Assembly (NCBI GenBank): GCA_963834015.1
Contig: CAWIAG010000003.1
Location: forward strand, 248,001-312,000
Direction of reading: 5' to 3'
Length of the DNA: 64,000 nt
Source of the DNA: FEN-1297 sp963834015
Lineage (GTDB): Bacteria > Bacteroidota > Ignavibacteria > Ignavibacteriales > Ignavibacteriaceae
The notes beneath the pieces are model-generated. The model was not told where the DNA came from and did no database searches. It worked only from the letters and a program-made list of their open reading frames with translations. Made by a program: the position numbers and the translations under genes. Below, in pieces: positions 56,895 to 64,000 of the stretch; the first letter of the stretch is position 1, and each line of letters opens with the position of its first letter.

Positions 56895-59624
56895 TTATTT
56901 TATAATGTTCAACTGTAAAAGAAATATTAATATTATGCTTATAAAAAGCGCTATTATTAATATTCTTACCTTATTTTTTACTATATACAGTAGTTTCGAT
57001 TTAATGTATAATGATATCAATACTATTAATGAGCCGCCAAAAACCAATGAAGAAATAAACATCAGAATAAGCTTAATAAGACCGATTGGCCTAAGTATTC
57101 CTTTTATACTATTATCTGTATTTGCTATCAAGGTATCAATTCCTTTCCAATATCTTAGGAAATTAAAATCGATTGCCCAGAAAGTAAGGAAACATACTAC
57201 AACGGCAAATACAATACTGGCAATTGTTAATCTTTGAATACTTGAAGTTTTTTCTTGCTCAACCCTTGTGCTCTCATCTTCCAAAATAATTCTAATAAAG
57301 TCATGCAGTTGATGAACTTTTTCTCTTAATGAAATATATTCCTTCTCAATGTCCATATTTTTAATTGCAAGTTTATATAGTTCAATACCCTGCTCTTGAG
57401 GAGAAACTTCATCAAACCACATCCTGCTGCTGAATAGTATAATATCTTTATTTAGCGTTTCTACTTGTGTCACCATTTTATCTAATTTAATTTCTTCAAT
57501 ACTATCAAGCTCACCATGTTTATACCGAATTAATCTATCTGCATCTTCACTAATTTTTTCCAATCGTTTATTAAATTTTAAAATTGATGCTCTTTGCGCA
57601 AGGAGAAGAATTGCTATCTGGTAATAAACTTTTTGCATGTGATTCCGGATAACAGAGTACAAAAATCCGTCAACATTACACAAACACATAAAACTATACC
57701 TCGTAATTGCATATAAAGTTGATGTGTCTGATTCAATAAACCTGGCATAAGTAACATTTTTAATAAGTTCTTCTTTCATTTTTCTATTTTGAACTAGAGG
57801 CCCTGTCCCGTCTAAAAAAGCATATTGATACCAACTCACGTTATACTCATAAGCAAAACTACCTTCCGAAGATTTGATGGTATCTTTTGGATGTTCACAC
57901 TCCTCTGGATTATATTTTTTTAATTCATTTATTACTTTATCATTTTCATGCCAGCAAACAACAAACATTCTATCGTCAATAACCGGAGTAATTGCTAATT
58001 TACCTTTATTTGGGTCAAAAAAGGGTTTAAGAAGTTCTTCAATATAACTTGTAAAGTGTTTTATTTCAGAAAGGTAATCATCAGTTTCAAAAGTATCCGT
58101 TGTTTGTATGCCGCTGGCTTTAAACACAATTTTTTCCGGGAGGAAAGAATTCTTTACAGCATCGATAGGATTTGGGGAAAATTCATTTTGTTCGCCAAGA
58201 AATTGAGGATAAATCCTTCTGCCAAAATCATTAATTCTAAGGACCGAATCAAAATCATTATTACAATAATTGTACAGAGTAATGGATAAAATGCCTATAC
58301 CGGATTCGAAAATACGTAAAGAAATATGCTCAACTTTAAGAGTATAATTTATTATCTCTTTTACCCCGTTATTATCTTTCCTTACAAAAATTACCATTTC
58401 ATCAGCCGGTAATATCTCTCTTTCATAGTAAAGACTAATTGCCTGGTCAAAGTTCTGCCTACTGGCATCCTTTGACTCTTTTTTCCTTCTTTTATCATTT
58501 TCCGCAGGGAACAACTCATCTATTTTTTTAGTGTTGAATAATGTATCTCTTACATACTCATGAAAATATTTATACTCACTAAAAGCCCAAATTTCGTCCG
58601 GCGCATATTTTTCCCTTTTTACATTTTCTCCTTTTTCGTTTGTATAAGTTAGCGGTGATTGTAAAATTTTAAATTGCACATAATTCCACCCTGAATCGTT
58701 TTTTTCAATCATATTATGAATTGTACGCAATCTATTATAAGATGATTTGCATTCTCTAATATCTTCATGGAAAATATTAAATGGAAACATGAAAATGTGC
58801 TGCGAATGAATTCTTTCTTTCTCTACAAAAGGTTCCATCAATTCAATAATTTCCTTTCTTTCAAGTGCGGAGTTTGAGCCGAAAAAACCATGATCAGGAA
58901 GATAACCTCCGGACCATGTTTCAATTTTATTATCATCCTTTTTCAATAAAGCATATTTGTTTTTCAAAATTTTAATAACTTGTTCGGAACCAGAATAGTT
59001 TAAATTATTTGAAGGTGTTATTATGAATATATGTTTATAATATTTATAAATTAAATCGGTAATAGGTGTTGTCTTTTCAAGAAGGCTATTAATTATAACC
59101 ATTTTATTTGATACACGTTCAAGAAAATGATCAACTGATATTTTTGCATTTTCTTCGTCTTCATCAGTTATTCCTTGACATTCTTTATCAAATTCCCTAA
59201 TTTTTTTTATTTCTTCTTCGCTTGCCCCAATATCCTGCATTCCCCAAATATAGCCCTTATCATTTGCGCTAATAAGCTGCTGCCACCTGTTAAGTTCAAC
59301 ACCCAATAATTCCGCCACTTGTTCTATAGATGTTTTTTTATCTTTACCGGCATTCTCATTATGATGATCAATTATACGGGCATCTTTGGGAAGTTCAATA
59401 TCCTGGGTTAGTTCAATTAAAACAGGAATTTGCCCCTCGGTGAGTACAGATAGATCATCTTTATAATCAGATAGTTTTGCTCCCCAGGTTAATTTCTGGT
59501 CTTTTATGTTTTCGGAAGGAATCCCATTCGCTTCAAGGATTTCGTGTATAGTAACCATCTCGGCATCCTGACCGCCGAGAAAAAATACAAACTTATCTTT
59601 ATCTTCTTTTAAAGTTTTTTCCAT
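56895..59624 (-). CDS. DHH (NrN-like) phosphodiesterase fused to a CorA-like membrane effector
   Basis: 909 residues. The N-terminal part (about 1-270) has DHH-family features: GGQDAE with Asp20, the DHH triplet 86-88 in DARIIDHHNE, and Asp122 in ISANDKGYIW. The middle (about 290-790) is a large alpha/beta and helical region like the cytosolic domain of CorA, including a coiled stretch (about 680-790). The C terminus has three hydrophobic segments (near 800-820, 850-875 and 885-908); no GMN selectivity motif is seen. In related Bacteroides type III-B systems CorA responds to SAM-AMP made by Cas10 and a separate NrN protein degrades it. Here both seem to be one protein. It is the first gene of the cmr operon. 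Confidence 0.85.
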   Translation of the reverse strand: MEKTLKEDKDKFVFFLGGQDAEMVTIHEILEANGIPSENIKDQKLTWGAKLSDYKDDLSVLTEGQIPVLIELTQDIELPKDARIIDHHNENAGKDKKTSIEQVAELLGVELNRWQQLISANDKGYIWGMQDIGASEEEIKKIREFDKECQGITDEDEENAKISVDHFLERVSNKMVIINSLLEKTTPITDLIYKYYKHIFIITPSNNLNYSGSEQVIKILKNKYALLKKDDNKIETWSGGYLPDHGFFGSNSALERKEIIELMEPFVEKERIHSQHIFMFPFNIFHEDIRECKSSYNRLRTIHNMIEKNDSGWNYVQFKILQSPLTYTNEKGENVKREKYAPDEIWAFSEYKYFHEYVRDTLFNTKKIDELFPAENDKRRKKESKDASRQNFDQAISLYYEREILPADEMVIFVRKDNNGVKEIINYTLKVEHISLRIFESGIGILSITLYNYCNNDFDSVLRINDFGRRIYPQFLGEQNEFSPNPIDAVKNSFLPEKIVFKASGIQTTDTFETDDYLSEIKHFTSYIEELLKPFFDPNKGKLAITPVIDDRMFVVCWHENDKVINELKKYNPEECEHPKDTIKSSEGSFAYEYNVSWYQYAFLDGTGPLVQNRKMKEELIKNVTYARFIESDTSTLYAITRYSFMCLCNVDGFLYSVIRNHMQKVYYQIAILLLAQRASILKFNKRLEKISEDADRLIRYKHGELDSIEEIKLDKMVTQVETLNKDIILFSSRMWFDEVSPQEQGIELYKLAIKNMDIEKEYISLREKVHQLHDFIRIILEDESTRVEQEKTSSIQRLTIASIVFAVVVCFLTFWAIDFNFLRYWKGIDTLIANTDNSIKGILRPIGLIKLILMFISSLVFGGSLIVLISLYIKSKLLYIVKNKVRILIIALFISIILIFLLQLNIIK

Positions 59625-61170
59625 TTTGCACCCGCAAAATTAGTCCCCTGTTATCAAGGGCTTCTTCAAAATTAATTAGAAAAATTATATTCTAATTTAA
59701 AATAGTTTATAAGCCAGGCAATTAAAGGTTTCTATCAATTCAATATTTAAATAAATTTTTCAACGGAAGTGTATTCGGGATGAATATAATTTAATCCCTA
59801 AAGTTCATCCCACAAATAAAACTGCATTTAAATTGATTAATTTTCTAATCAATGTCAATAACGATTTTGAATTTCAATAAAAATTACAGTTTGTTTTTAA
59901 TTATTCCACAAAATTATTGTAGTAAAAATATTCTGATGCGGATGCCCTGATTTCATATAATCTTATTTTTATAAAAAGTCTGGCAAAAAAAACAGTGTTT
60001 TCGAATGATTTAATTTTGTAAATTAGCGCCCGTAAAAATTAAATACTTGTTGTGTAACAATTTACTTAAATATATTTAGTAAATATTTTCTTTGACATTC
60101 TGTTTGACGTATTGAAATACATACGGGACAATTCCTGGATTAATGTACATACAAGAAAACAATCATCCATTCAATCAATCAGTCATTAACTCATTCAGTA
60201 ATTCAAACATTCATTCATTTCCGCCATAGGCAGATCAACCTCTGGCTGACATCTATTCAGTCATTTCCGACTGAGGATGTTCTAAACAAAAGGCTGATGA
60301 GTCTTCGGATCAAGCCTCCGGCTGACATCCATTCAATCAATCATTTTTTTGATATTCTCCCGGCTAAAATTTTAACTCCTTTATTTTAAATAACTTATTA
60401 AATGAATTTTCGGGGGGTATAGGTAAGCTTAAGTGCTTCGTTTTCAATAAGTTACTTCAAAAGTTTTTTCTTTTTACCCCCCCCTTTTAGTGATCACATT
60501 CGGTCTTTTCGTACAAAATTCATGCATTTTGGAATGGTTATCTCTATATATTATAACCATTTAACTATTTCTTTAATCCATCCTTCGTGTAAATTCGTGT
60601 TTTTCTAATTCGTGAAAATTCGTATGCTCTATTTACTAGTTCCCGCTCAATTGTTCAACGCTTTTGATTAATGGCAATGTCCTTATATAAAAAGTTTAAG
60701 TCCTTAATTTTCAATCACTTGCCAAAACCTTTTTTTGATGAATTTTCAGAGTTAAATGCTTTGTTTTCAATGTGTTAACCTTAAAAAAAGGTGCATTTTA
60801 AGCCCCTTTTGTTATCTCAATTAACCATTTTCGTGCAATTATTTATCTGATTATATTTATATTTTATAAGCCTTTATCCGCTGATCTAAATGAATATTCA
60901 GAAACTTTCCGTATTAAACTTGTCAATCTGTATAATCTGATTTCAATAAGATTAAAATTATAACTAAAATAATTTAATAGATTAATTTCGTACAGAATTA
61001 TTCTTTTGATCATCGTTATTTTATTATCACGGCAACATCGCCCGGGGGGGTATTCAAGGTTAAGTTATTTAATTACAATAAGTTACTTGATTTTTCCATT
61101 GAAATTTTGCCCATATTATAGTACACTTTTAAGCATATTATGGCAATTTCTTTCAAATTATGAAGAGCTC
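59625..61170. other. Long non-coding, repeat-rich region upstream of the cmr operon
   Basis: No convincing gene. It should contain the cmr promoter; a small hairpin (CCCTTG-ATAA-CAGGGG on the minus strand, 59645-59660) lies 20-36 bp before the first start codon. It also contains CATTCA/TCAGTCATT-type low-complexity repeats near 60160-60350, a relative of the CRISPR-array hairpin (60289-60326), a G6/C8 inverted pair (60412-60484) and three degenerate direct repeats near 60410, 60735 and 61045. Confidence 0.5.
60235..60345. repeat. Hairpin repeat related to the insertion in the CRISPR-derived tandem units
   Basis: AAAAGGCTGATGAG followed by CTTCGG and then AAGCCTCCGGCTGA resembles AAAAGGCTGATGAGCCTCCG of the 31-nt double hairpin inside the 83-bp units at 47.6-48.4 kb. 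It is embedded in CATCTATTCAGTCATT-like repeats. This places that hairpin in a genome-dispersed family. Confidence 0.5.
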
Positions 61171-61344
61171 TCATTTTTTTATCTCTTTATTTAATAAGGA
61201 ACTAGCAATTAGCAAATTTTTCGCATCAATAATAATTTCATTAAGTCGCTTTAATATTTTTAACTGACCTTCTGAAGTTGGCTGGTTTGTAGCAAAAATA
61301 TTCCAATTCTGAATTACTTCCTTAATCCCTTTAGAATGGTGCAT
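61171..61344 (-). CDS. Possible 57-residue hypothetical protein
   Basis: A short ORF on the minus strand (MHHSKGIKEVIQNWNIFATN...) that is compositionally protein-like, helical and without low-complexity sequence, ending KEIKK. No ribosome site is clear and no family is recognised. A longer start upstream is possible. Treated as a weak gene call because codon content looks more coding than its surroundings. Confidence 0.35.
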   Translation of the reverse strand: MHHSKGIKEVIQNWNIFATNQPTSEGQLKILKRLNEIIIDAKNLLIASSLLNKEIKK

Positions 61345-61457
61345 TGTACTATTATTAGTACATAGTGATCAAGTTTGTTATGAGAATGAGTAATCTGATT
61401 AAAATAAAATCAGCCCCGGGAAATAGGTTTGCTTTTATAATTAATTCTTTGCAGTTA

Positions 61458-61880
61458 TTAATTATTTCTGGAACGCATTAATAATCCCGCGCCTATAGCT
61501 ATTATAATCAATGGCCAGTAATGTCTGAAATGAAATATTGGAAAGAAATTATGCAAAAGAAATAAAACTCCGATAATAATCAAAACGGTTCCGCCTGTAC
61601 TTCCTGTTTGATTGATATTAGATTTGCGTTCAACCTGCGGGTCAGGTCCTGTTGCTTTTGGGCCTTCATTGAGATTATCATTGGCAATAAAAAATGGTTC
61701 TTGCGGGATGATTATCCACATAATAATATATGCTAATAGTCCGCCGCCGAAAACGAAAAATGTAACCGCAAATATAATTCTAAATATAACAGGGTCGATC
61801 TCAAAATATTCGGCTATACCGCCGGCAACTCCGCCGAGCATTTTATCTTTTCTTGACCTGTAAAGTCTCTTGTTGTTCAT
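61458..61880 (-). CDS. PspC-domain membrane protein (copy 1)
   Basis: 140 residues. An N-terminal PspC domain (RLYRSRKDKMLGGVAGGIAE, then a membrane helix ending AYIIMWIIIP) is followed by a flexible linker and a LiaI/DUF5668-like hairpin of two membrane helices (TVLIIIGVLFLLHNFFP, WPLIIIAIGAGLLM). PspC proteins take part in cell-envelope stress sensing. It is a close paralogue of the gene at 63087, and the LiaF-like gene lies between them. Confidence 0.9.
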   Translation of the reverse strand: MNNKRLYRSRKDKMLGGVAGGIAEYFEIDPVIFRIIFAVTFFVFGGGLLAYIIMWIIIPQEPFFIANDNLNEGPKATGPDPQVERKSNINQTGSTGGTVLIIIGVLFLLHNFFPIFHFRHYWPLIIIAIGAGLLMRSRNN

Positions 61881-62078
61881 ATTATTAATCTTATAATTAA
61901 TAAATTATTTCTTCCATAATAATACTAAAACTATTCTACTGATATATTATTTATATTATTATCGGTAAAAGCCTCTGAAATACGGAATTAAAATAAGACT
62001 AAAGGCTATGTTAGAAGCCAACTGTTCATCAAAACATTTATTGTTGAAAAAGGATAATAGTGAAATGATATTATTAAA

Positions 62079-62107
62079 AAAGCGGACCACATATATGAAT
62101 CCGCTTT
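62079..62107 (-). terminator. Intrinsic terminator after the LiaF-like gene
   Basis: A perfect 8-bp stem AAAGCGGA / TCCGCTTT followed on the minus strand by TTTTTT, 20 bp after the stop codon of the gene ending at 62128. Confidence 0.75.
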
Positions 62108-62127
62108 CTTTATTTATATGTCTAACA

Positions 62128-63066
62128 TCAGTCTGGACTGTACCTTGAGACGTGAATTGAAGAAATACCTGTATTTATTTCAATAAAAATTTTCTTCTTG
62201 GCGTTATCAAAATTATCTGTCTGATAGAGATTAGAATTAATTTTATTGAAATCATCAAAATTCTTGGAAGAGAGAGCTGTGTTGCACCTTATCTCACAAC
62301 CGGATGATTCCGGGACAAGTATATCAACCGAAGAGACGCCTGCTTTTAATTGAAATTTTGTAACATTCAGTTTATTCCCCAGTTTTACTTTAAGTGCAGC
62401 AGCGCCCATTTTAATATCTATATTATTGGTTTTGAAAAGGGAGAAATCAAAGTCAATCGCAGCAGCGCCCACATCAAAATTCAAATCCCAAACAGGCGCA
62501 GTGTTCAGTTTTATTTGGGTTTTATTTTTATGATGCTCATCATTAAAATCAAAGTGCCTCTTTCTCATTGTCATTGTTATTGAGGATTTGTCATCCTCAT
62601 CATGACGTGTGATATCATAATTATTTTTTAAACCTTGTGTGGCTGCATGCATTAAATCATCCGTAGAATCATTTATTATGAAACTGCCTGCCCCGGCATT
62701 TAAATGAAATTCACCGTTCTTAATAGCCGGATCAAATGCTTCTGAATAGGATGATGTATCTTTACTATCGTTAATGGTAAAATTGATATCATCATCATTT
62801 AAAGAAAAAGCATTACAAATAAAATTATATGAAGAGTTGAAAAATGCAAAAAGTGTAACTGCCAGGATTAATCCGGAAATTCCTGCAATAAATCCTTTAA
62901 CAATCTGGTTCTTTGTAAAATAGGAAATTCCCCAAAGTATTATTACTACGGGCCAGAATCTCCAGATATTGGACAAATCGATATATAGCAATCCTATATT
63001 TTTTAAAAGGATTAATATACCAATTGAAACGAAAAGCAGCCCCCAAAAAATATGTTTTGTTTTCAT
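62128..63066 (-). CDS. LiaF-like membrane protein (DUF5668 plus toast-rack domain)
   Basis: 312 residues: about three to four N-terminal membrane helices (HIFWGLLFVSIGILILLKNI, FWPVVIILWGISYF, GFIAGISGLILAVTLFAFF) and an extracytoplasmic beta-helical domain with repeated strands of the type GAAAIDFDFSLF, GAAALKVKLGNKL, GVSSVDILVPESSG. These match the DUF5668/LiaF-C toast-rack fold found in envelope-stress systems. It lies between two PspC-domain genes, only 20 bp from the upstream one, and ends in a terminator. Confidence 0.87.
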   Translation of the reverse strand: MKTKHIFWGLLFVSIGILILLKNIGLLYIDLSNIWRFWPVVIILWGISYFTKNQIVKGFIAGISGLILAVTLFAFFNSSYNFICNAFSLNDDDINFTINDSKDTSSYSEAFDPAIKNGEFHLNAGAGSFIINDSTDDLMHAATQGLKNNYDITRHDEDDKSSITMTMRKRHFDFNDEHHKNKTQIKLNTAPVWDLNFDVGAAAIDFDFSLFKTNNIDIKMGAAALKVKLGNKLNVTKFQLKAGVSSVDILVPESSGCEIRCNTALSSKNFDDFNKINSNLYQTDNFDNAKKKIFIEINTGISSIHVSRYSPD

Positions 63067-63086
63067 GATAAATTCTTCCAGAGTTT

Positions 63087-63521
63087 TTAATTATTTCTTG
63101 AACGCATTAATAATCCGGCTCCAATGGCTATTAAAATCAAAGGCCAATAATCTCCAATATCAAATCTTGGAAAAAAATTATCCAAAAGAAATAGGACGCC
63201 AATAATAATTAAAACCATACCTCCGATACTACCTCTCTTTTTACGATGATATTCATATACCACCTTAGGGTCTGGTCCGGCTGTTTCTCCGGTTGTATTT
63301 TGACCGGCAGAGGTATCCGGCGGAACAATTACAAACGGCTCTTCAGGTACGACAATCCACATAATTATATATGCTAAAAAACCGCCGCCTCCGAGAAAAA
63401 GCGTCACTACAAAGATAATCCTGACTATAGTAGGGTCGATATCAAAATATTCCGCTACGCCCCCGGCTACTCCTCCGAGCATTTTGTCTTTTCGTGACCG
63501 GTATAGTTTTTTGCTGTTCAT
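63087..63521 (-). CDS. PspC-domain membrane protein (copy 2)
   Basis: 144 residues with the same layout as copy 1: PspC domain (KLYRSRKDKMLGGVAGGVAE, AYIIMWIVVP), linker with charged KKRGS, and the two-helix tail ending GAGLLMRSRNN. The two copies are nearly identical in their ends, suggesting a recent tandem duplication around the LiaF-like gene. A GGAGG ribosome site directly precedes the ATG (minus strand ACCGGAGGTATAAA). Confidence 0.92.
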   Translation of the reverse strand: MNSKKLYRSRKDKMLGGVAGGVAEYFDIDPTIVRIIFVVTLFLGGGGFLAYIIMWIVVPEEPFVIVPPDTSAGQNTTGETAGPDPKVVYEYHRKKRGSIGGMVLIIIGVLFLLDNFFPRFDIGDYWPLILIAIGAGLLMRSRNN

Positions 63522-63745
63522 TTTATACCTCCGGTAAGTTATGTTTTATTTTCCGTACTAATTATATCAAAACCATCTTTTAATTTCAGGTTTTTATTAC
63601 TACCGGTAACAAACTCTGAAAAACGGGAAATAGGCTGGATTAACGGTAATAATTAAAATAGCTTATGCTTCTTTTTACCCTGGAAAGATAGAATTGTTTA
63701 ATCCTGCCCGCTTTCATATTTTTGTATTAAAAATATTGAAGAAAA

Positions 63746-64000
63746 ATGAAAATTGCTCTTTGCCAGATAGATACAATAATTGGTGATATACAAAATAATA
63801 AAAATAAAATTATTAATGGATATAACCGCGGAGTTAACGACGGGGCTGATTTGGTAATTTTCCCTGAGTTATCTCTTGTAGGATACCCTCCACTCGATTT
63901 AGTTGAGAAACAGGAATTCAGAAAGGCCGCGTTTAATGCGGCTAAAGAAATTGCAGCCGTAACCTCCGGAACAGGGCTGATTATTGGAACAATCACCGAA
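63746..64000 (+). CDS. nadE: Glutamine-dependent NAD+ synthetase, N-terminal part (cut by window end)
   Basis: The visible 85 residues begin MKIALCQIDTIIGDIQNNK and contain FPELSLVGYPPLDL, where the Glu is the first residue of the nitrilase-type Glu-Lys-Cys triad. This is the glutaminase domain that supplies ammonia for NAD+ synthesis in the larger NadE enzymes. The PPLDL continuation is more typical of NadE than of other nitrilases. The synthetase domain lies beyond the window. Confidence 0.88.
   Translation, partial: MKIALCQIDTIIGDIQNNKNKIINGYNRGVNDGADLVIFPELSLVGYPPLDLVEKQEFRKAAFNAAKEIAAVTSGTGLIIGTITE

Noticed and set aside
61006..61194. Plus-strand ORF of 62 codons
   Set aside because: No ribosome site, low-complexity hydrophobic composition from AT-rich DNA, and it overlaps the degenerate repeat region.
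63727..63996. Minus-strand ORF at the window end
   Set aside because: It lies antisense to the clearly recognisable NadE glutaminase domain on the plus strand.
1..64000. tRNA or rRNA genes
   Set aside because: No cloverleaf with a TTCRANNCY arm or rRNA-like sequence was noticed; a tool-based scan could still find one.

Overview
The window looks like a chromosomal segment of an Ignavibacteria-type bacterium (Bacteroidota/Chlorobi relatives). The evidence is an AT-rich genome, a secreted protein ending in a type IX secretion (Por) sorting domain with the YPNPFNPST motif typical of this group, outer-membrane beta-barrel proteins, a tricorn-like peptidase and many PAS-rich sensor kinases. This assignment is inference; no rRNA or tRNA gene was recognised in the window.

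Layout. 0.1-4 kb: housekeeping genes (typA/bipA, pepD) and a small SET-domain protein. 4-15 kb: a signalling island with a PAS/GAF sensor lacking a kinase domain, a NarL-type regulator whose phospho-acceptor Asp is replaced by Ser, two sensor/hybrid kinases, a stand-alone receiver and a further large PAS/GAF kinase. 15-20 kb: two paralogous outer-membrane barrel proteins facing a tricorn-like S41 protease. 20-28 kb: a long non-coding stretch with a MITE-like palindromic element and a possible small RNA, a putative glycosidase, and a cohesin/dockerin/T9SS secreted protein. 28-37 kb: NYN protein, VOC protein, MFS transporter, TPR-transglutaminase protein, CE2-like esterase, a SRAP-family protein without its catalytic Cys, and a UPF0316 protein. 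37-42 kb: overlapping pcm-miaA-atuA-like operon, prfB with programmed frameshift, and a single-domain MGMT-like protein.

42.3-59.6 kb is a complete type III-B CRISPR-Cas locus, all read on the minus strand. The order is DHH(NrN-like)-CorA fusion, cmr1, cas10 (no HD domain, GGDD intact), cmr3, cmr4, cmr5, cmr6, leader, CRISPR array 2, a Cas6-RT-Cas1 triple fusion, cas2, second leader and CRISPR array 1. The expected logic is: RT-Cas1/Cas2 acquires spacers (possibly from RNA), the Cas6 part processes crRNA, Cmr binds target RNA, Cas10 makes a nucleotide messenger, the CorA part acts at the membrane, and the DHH part would degrade the messenger. In related Bacteroides systems the messenger is SAM-AMP, and here sensor and eraser are one polypeptide. 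At the leader-distal end, array 2 contains nine 83-bp tandem units in an AAB x3 higher-order pattern. In each unit the CRISPR repeat is interrupted by a 31-nt double hairpin and has lost its 8-nt crRNA handle. This, with the fused effector, is the most unusual content of the window.

59.6-61.2 kb is largely non-coding and repeat-rich, and contains a relative of the hairpin found inside the CRISPR array. 61.4-63.5 kb carries a PspC / LiaF-like / PspC envelope-stress cluster, and the window ends in the 5' part of a glutamine-dependent NAD synthetase gene.
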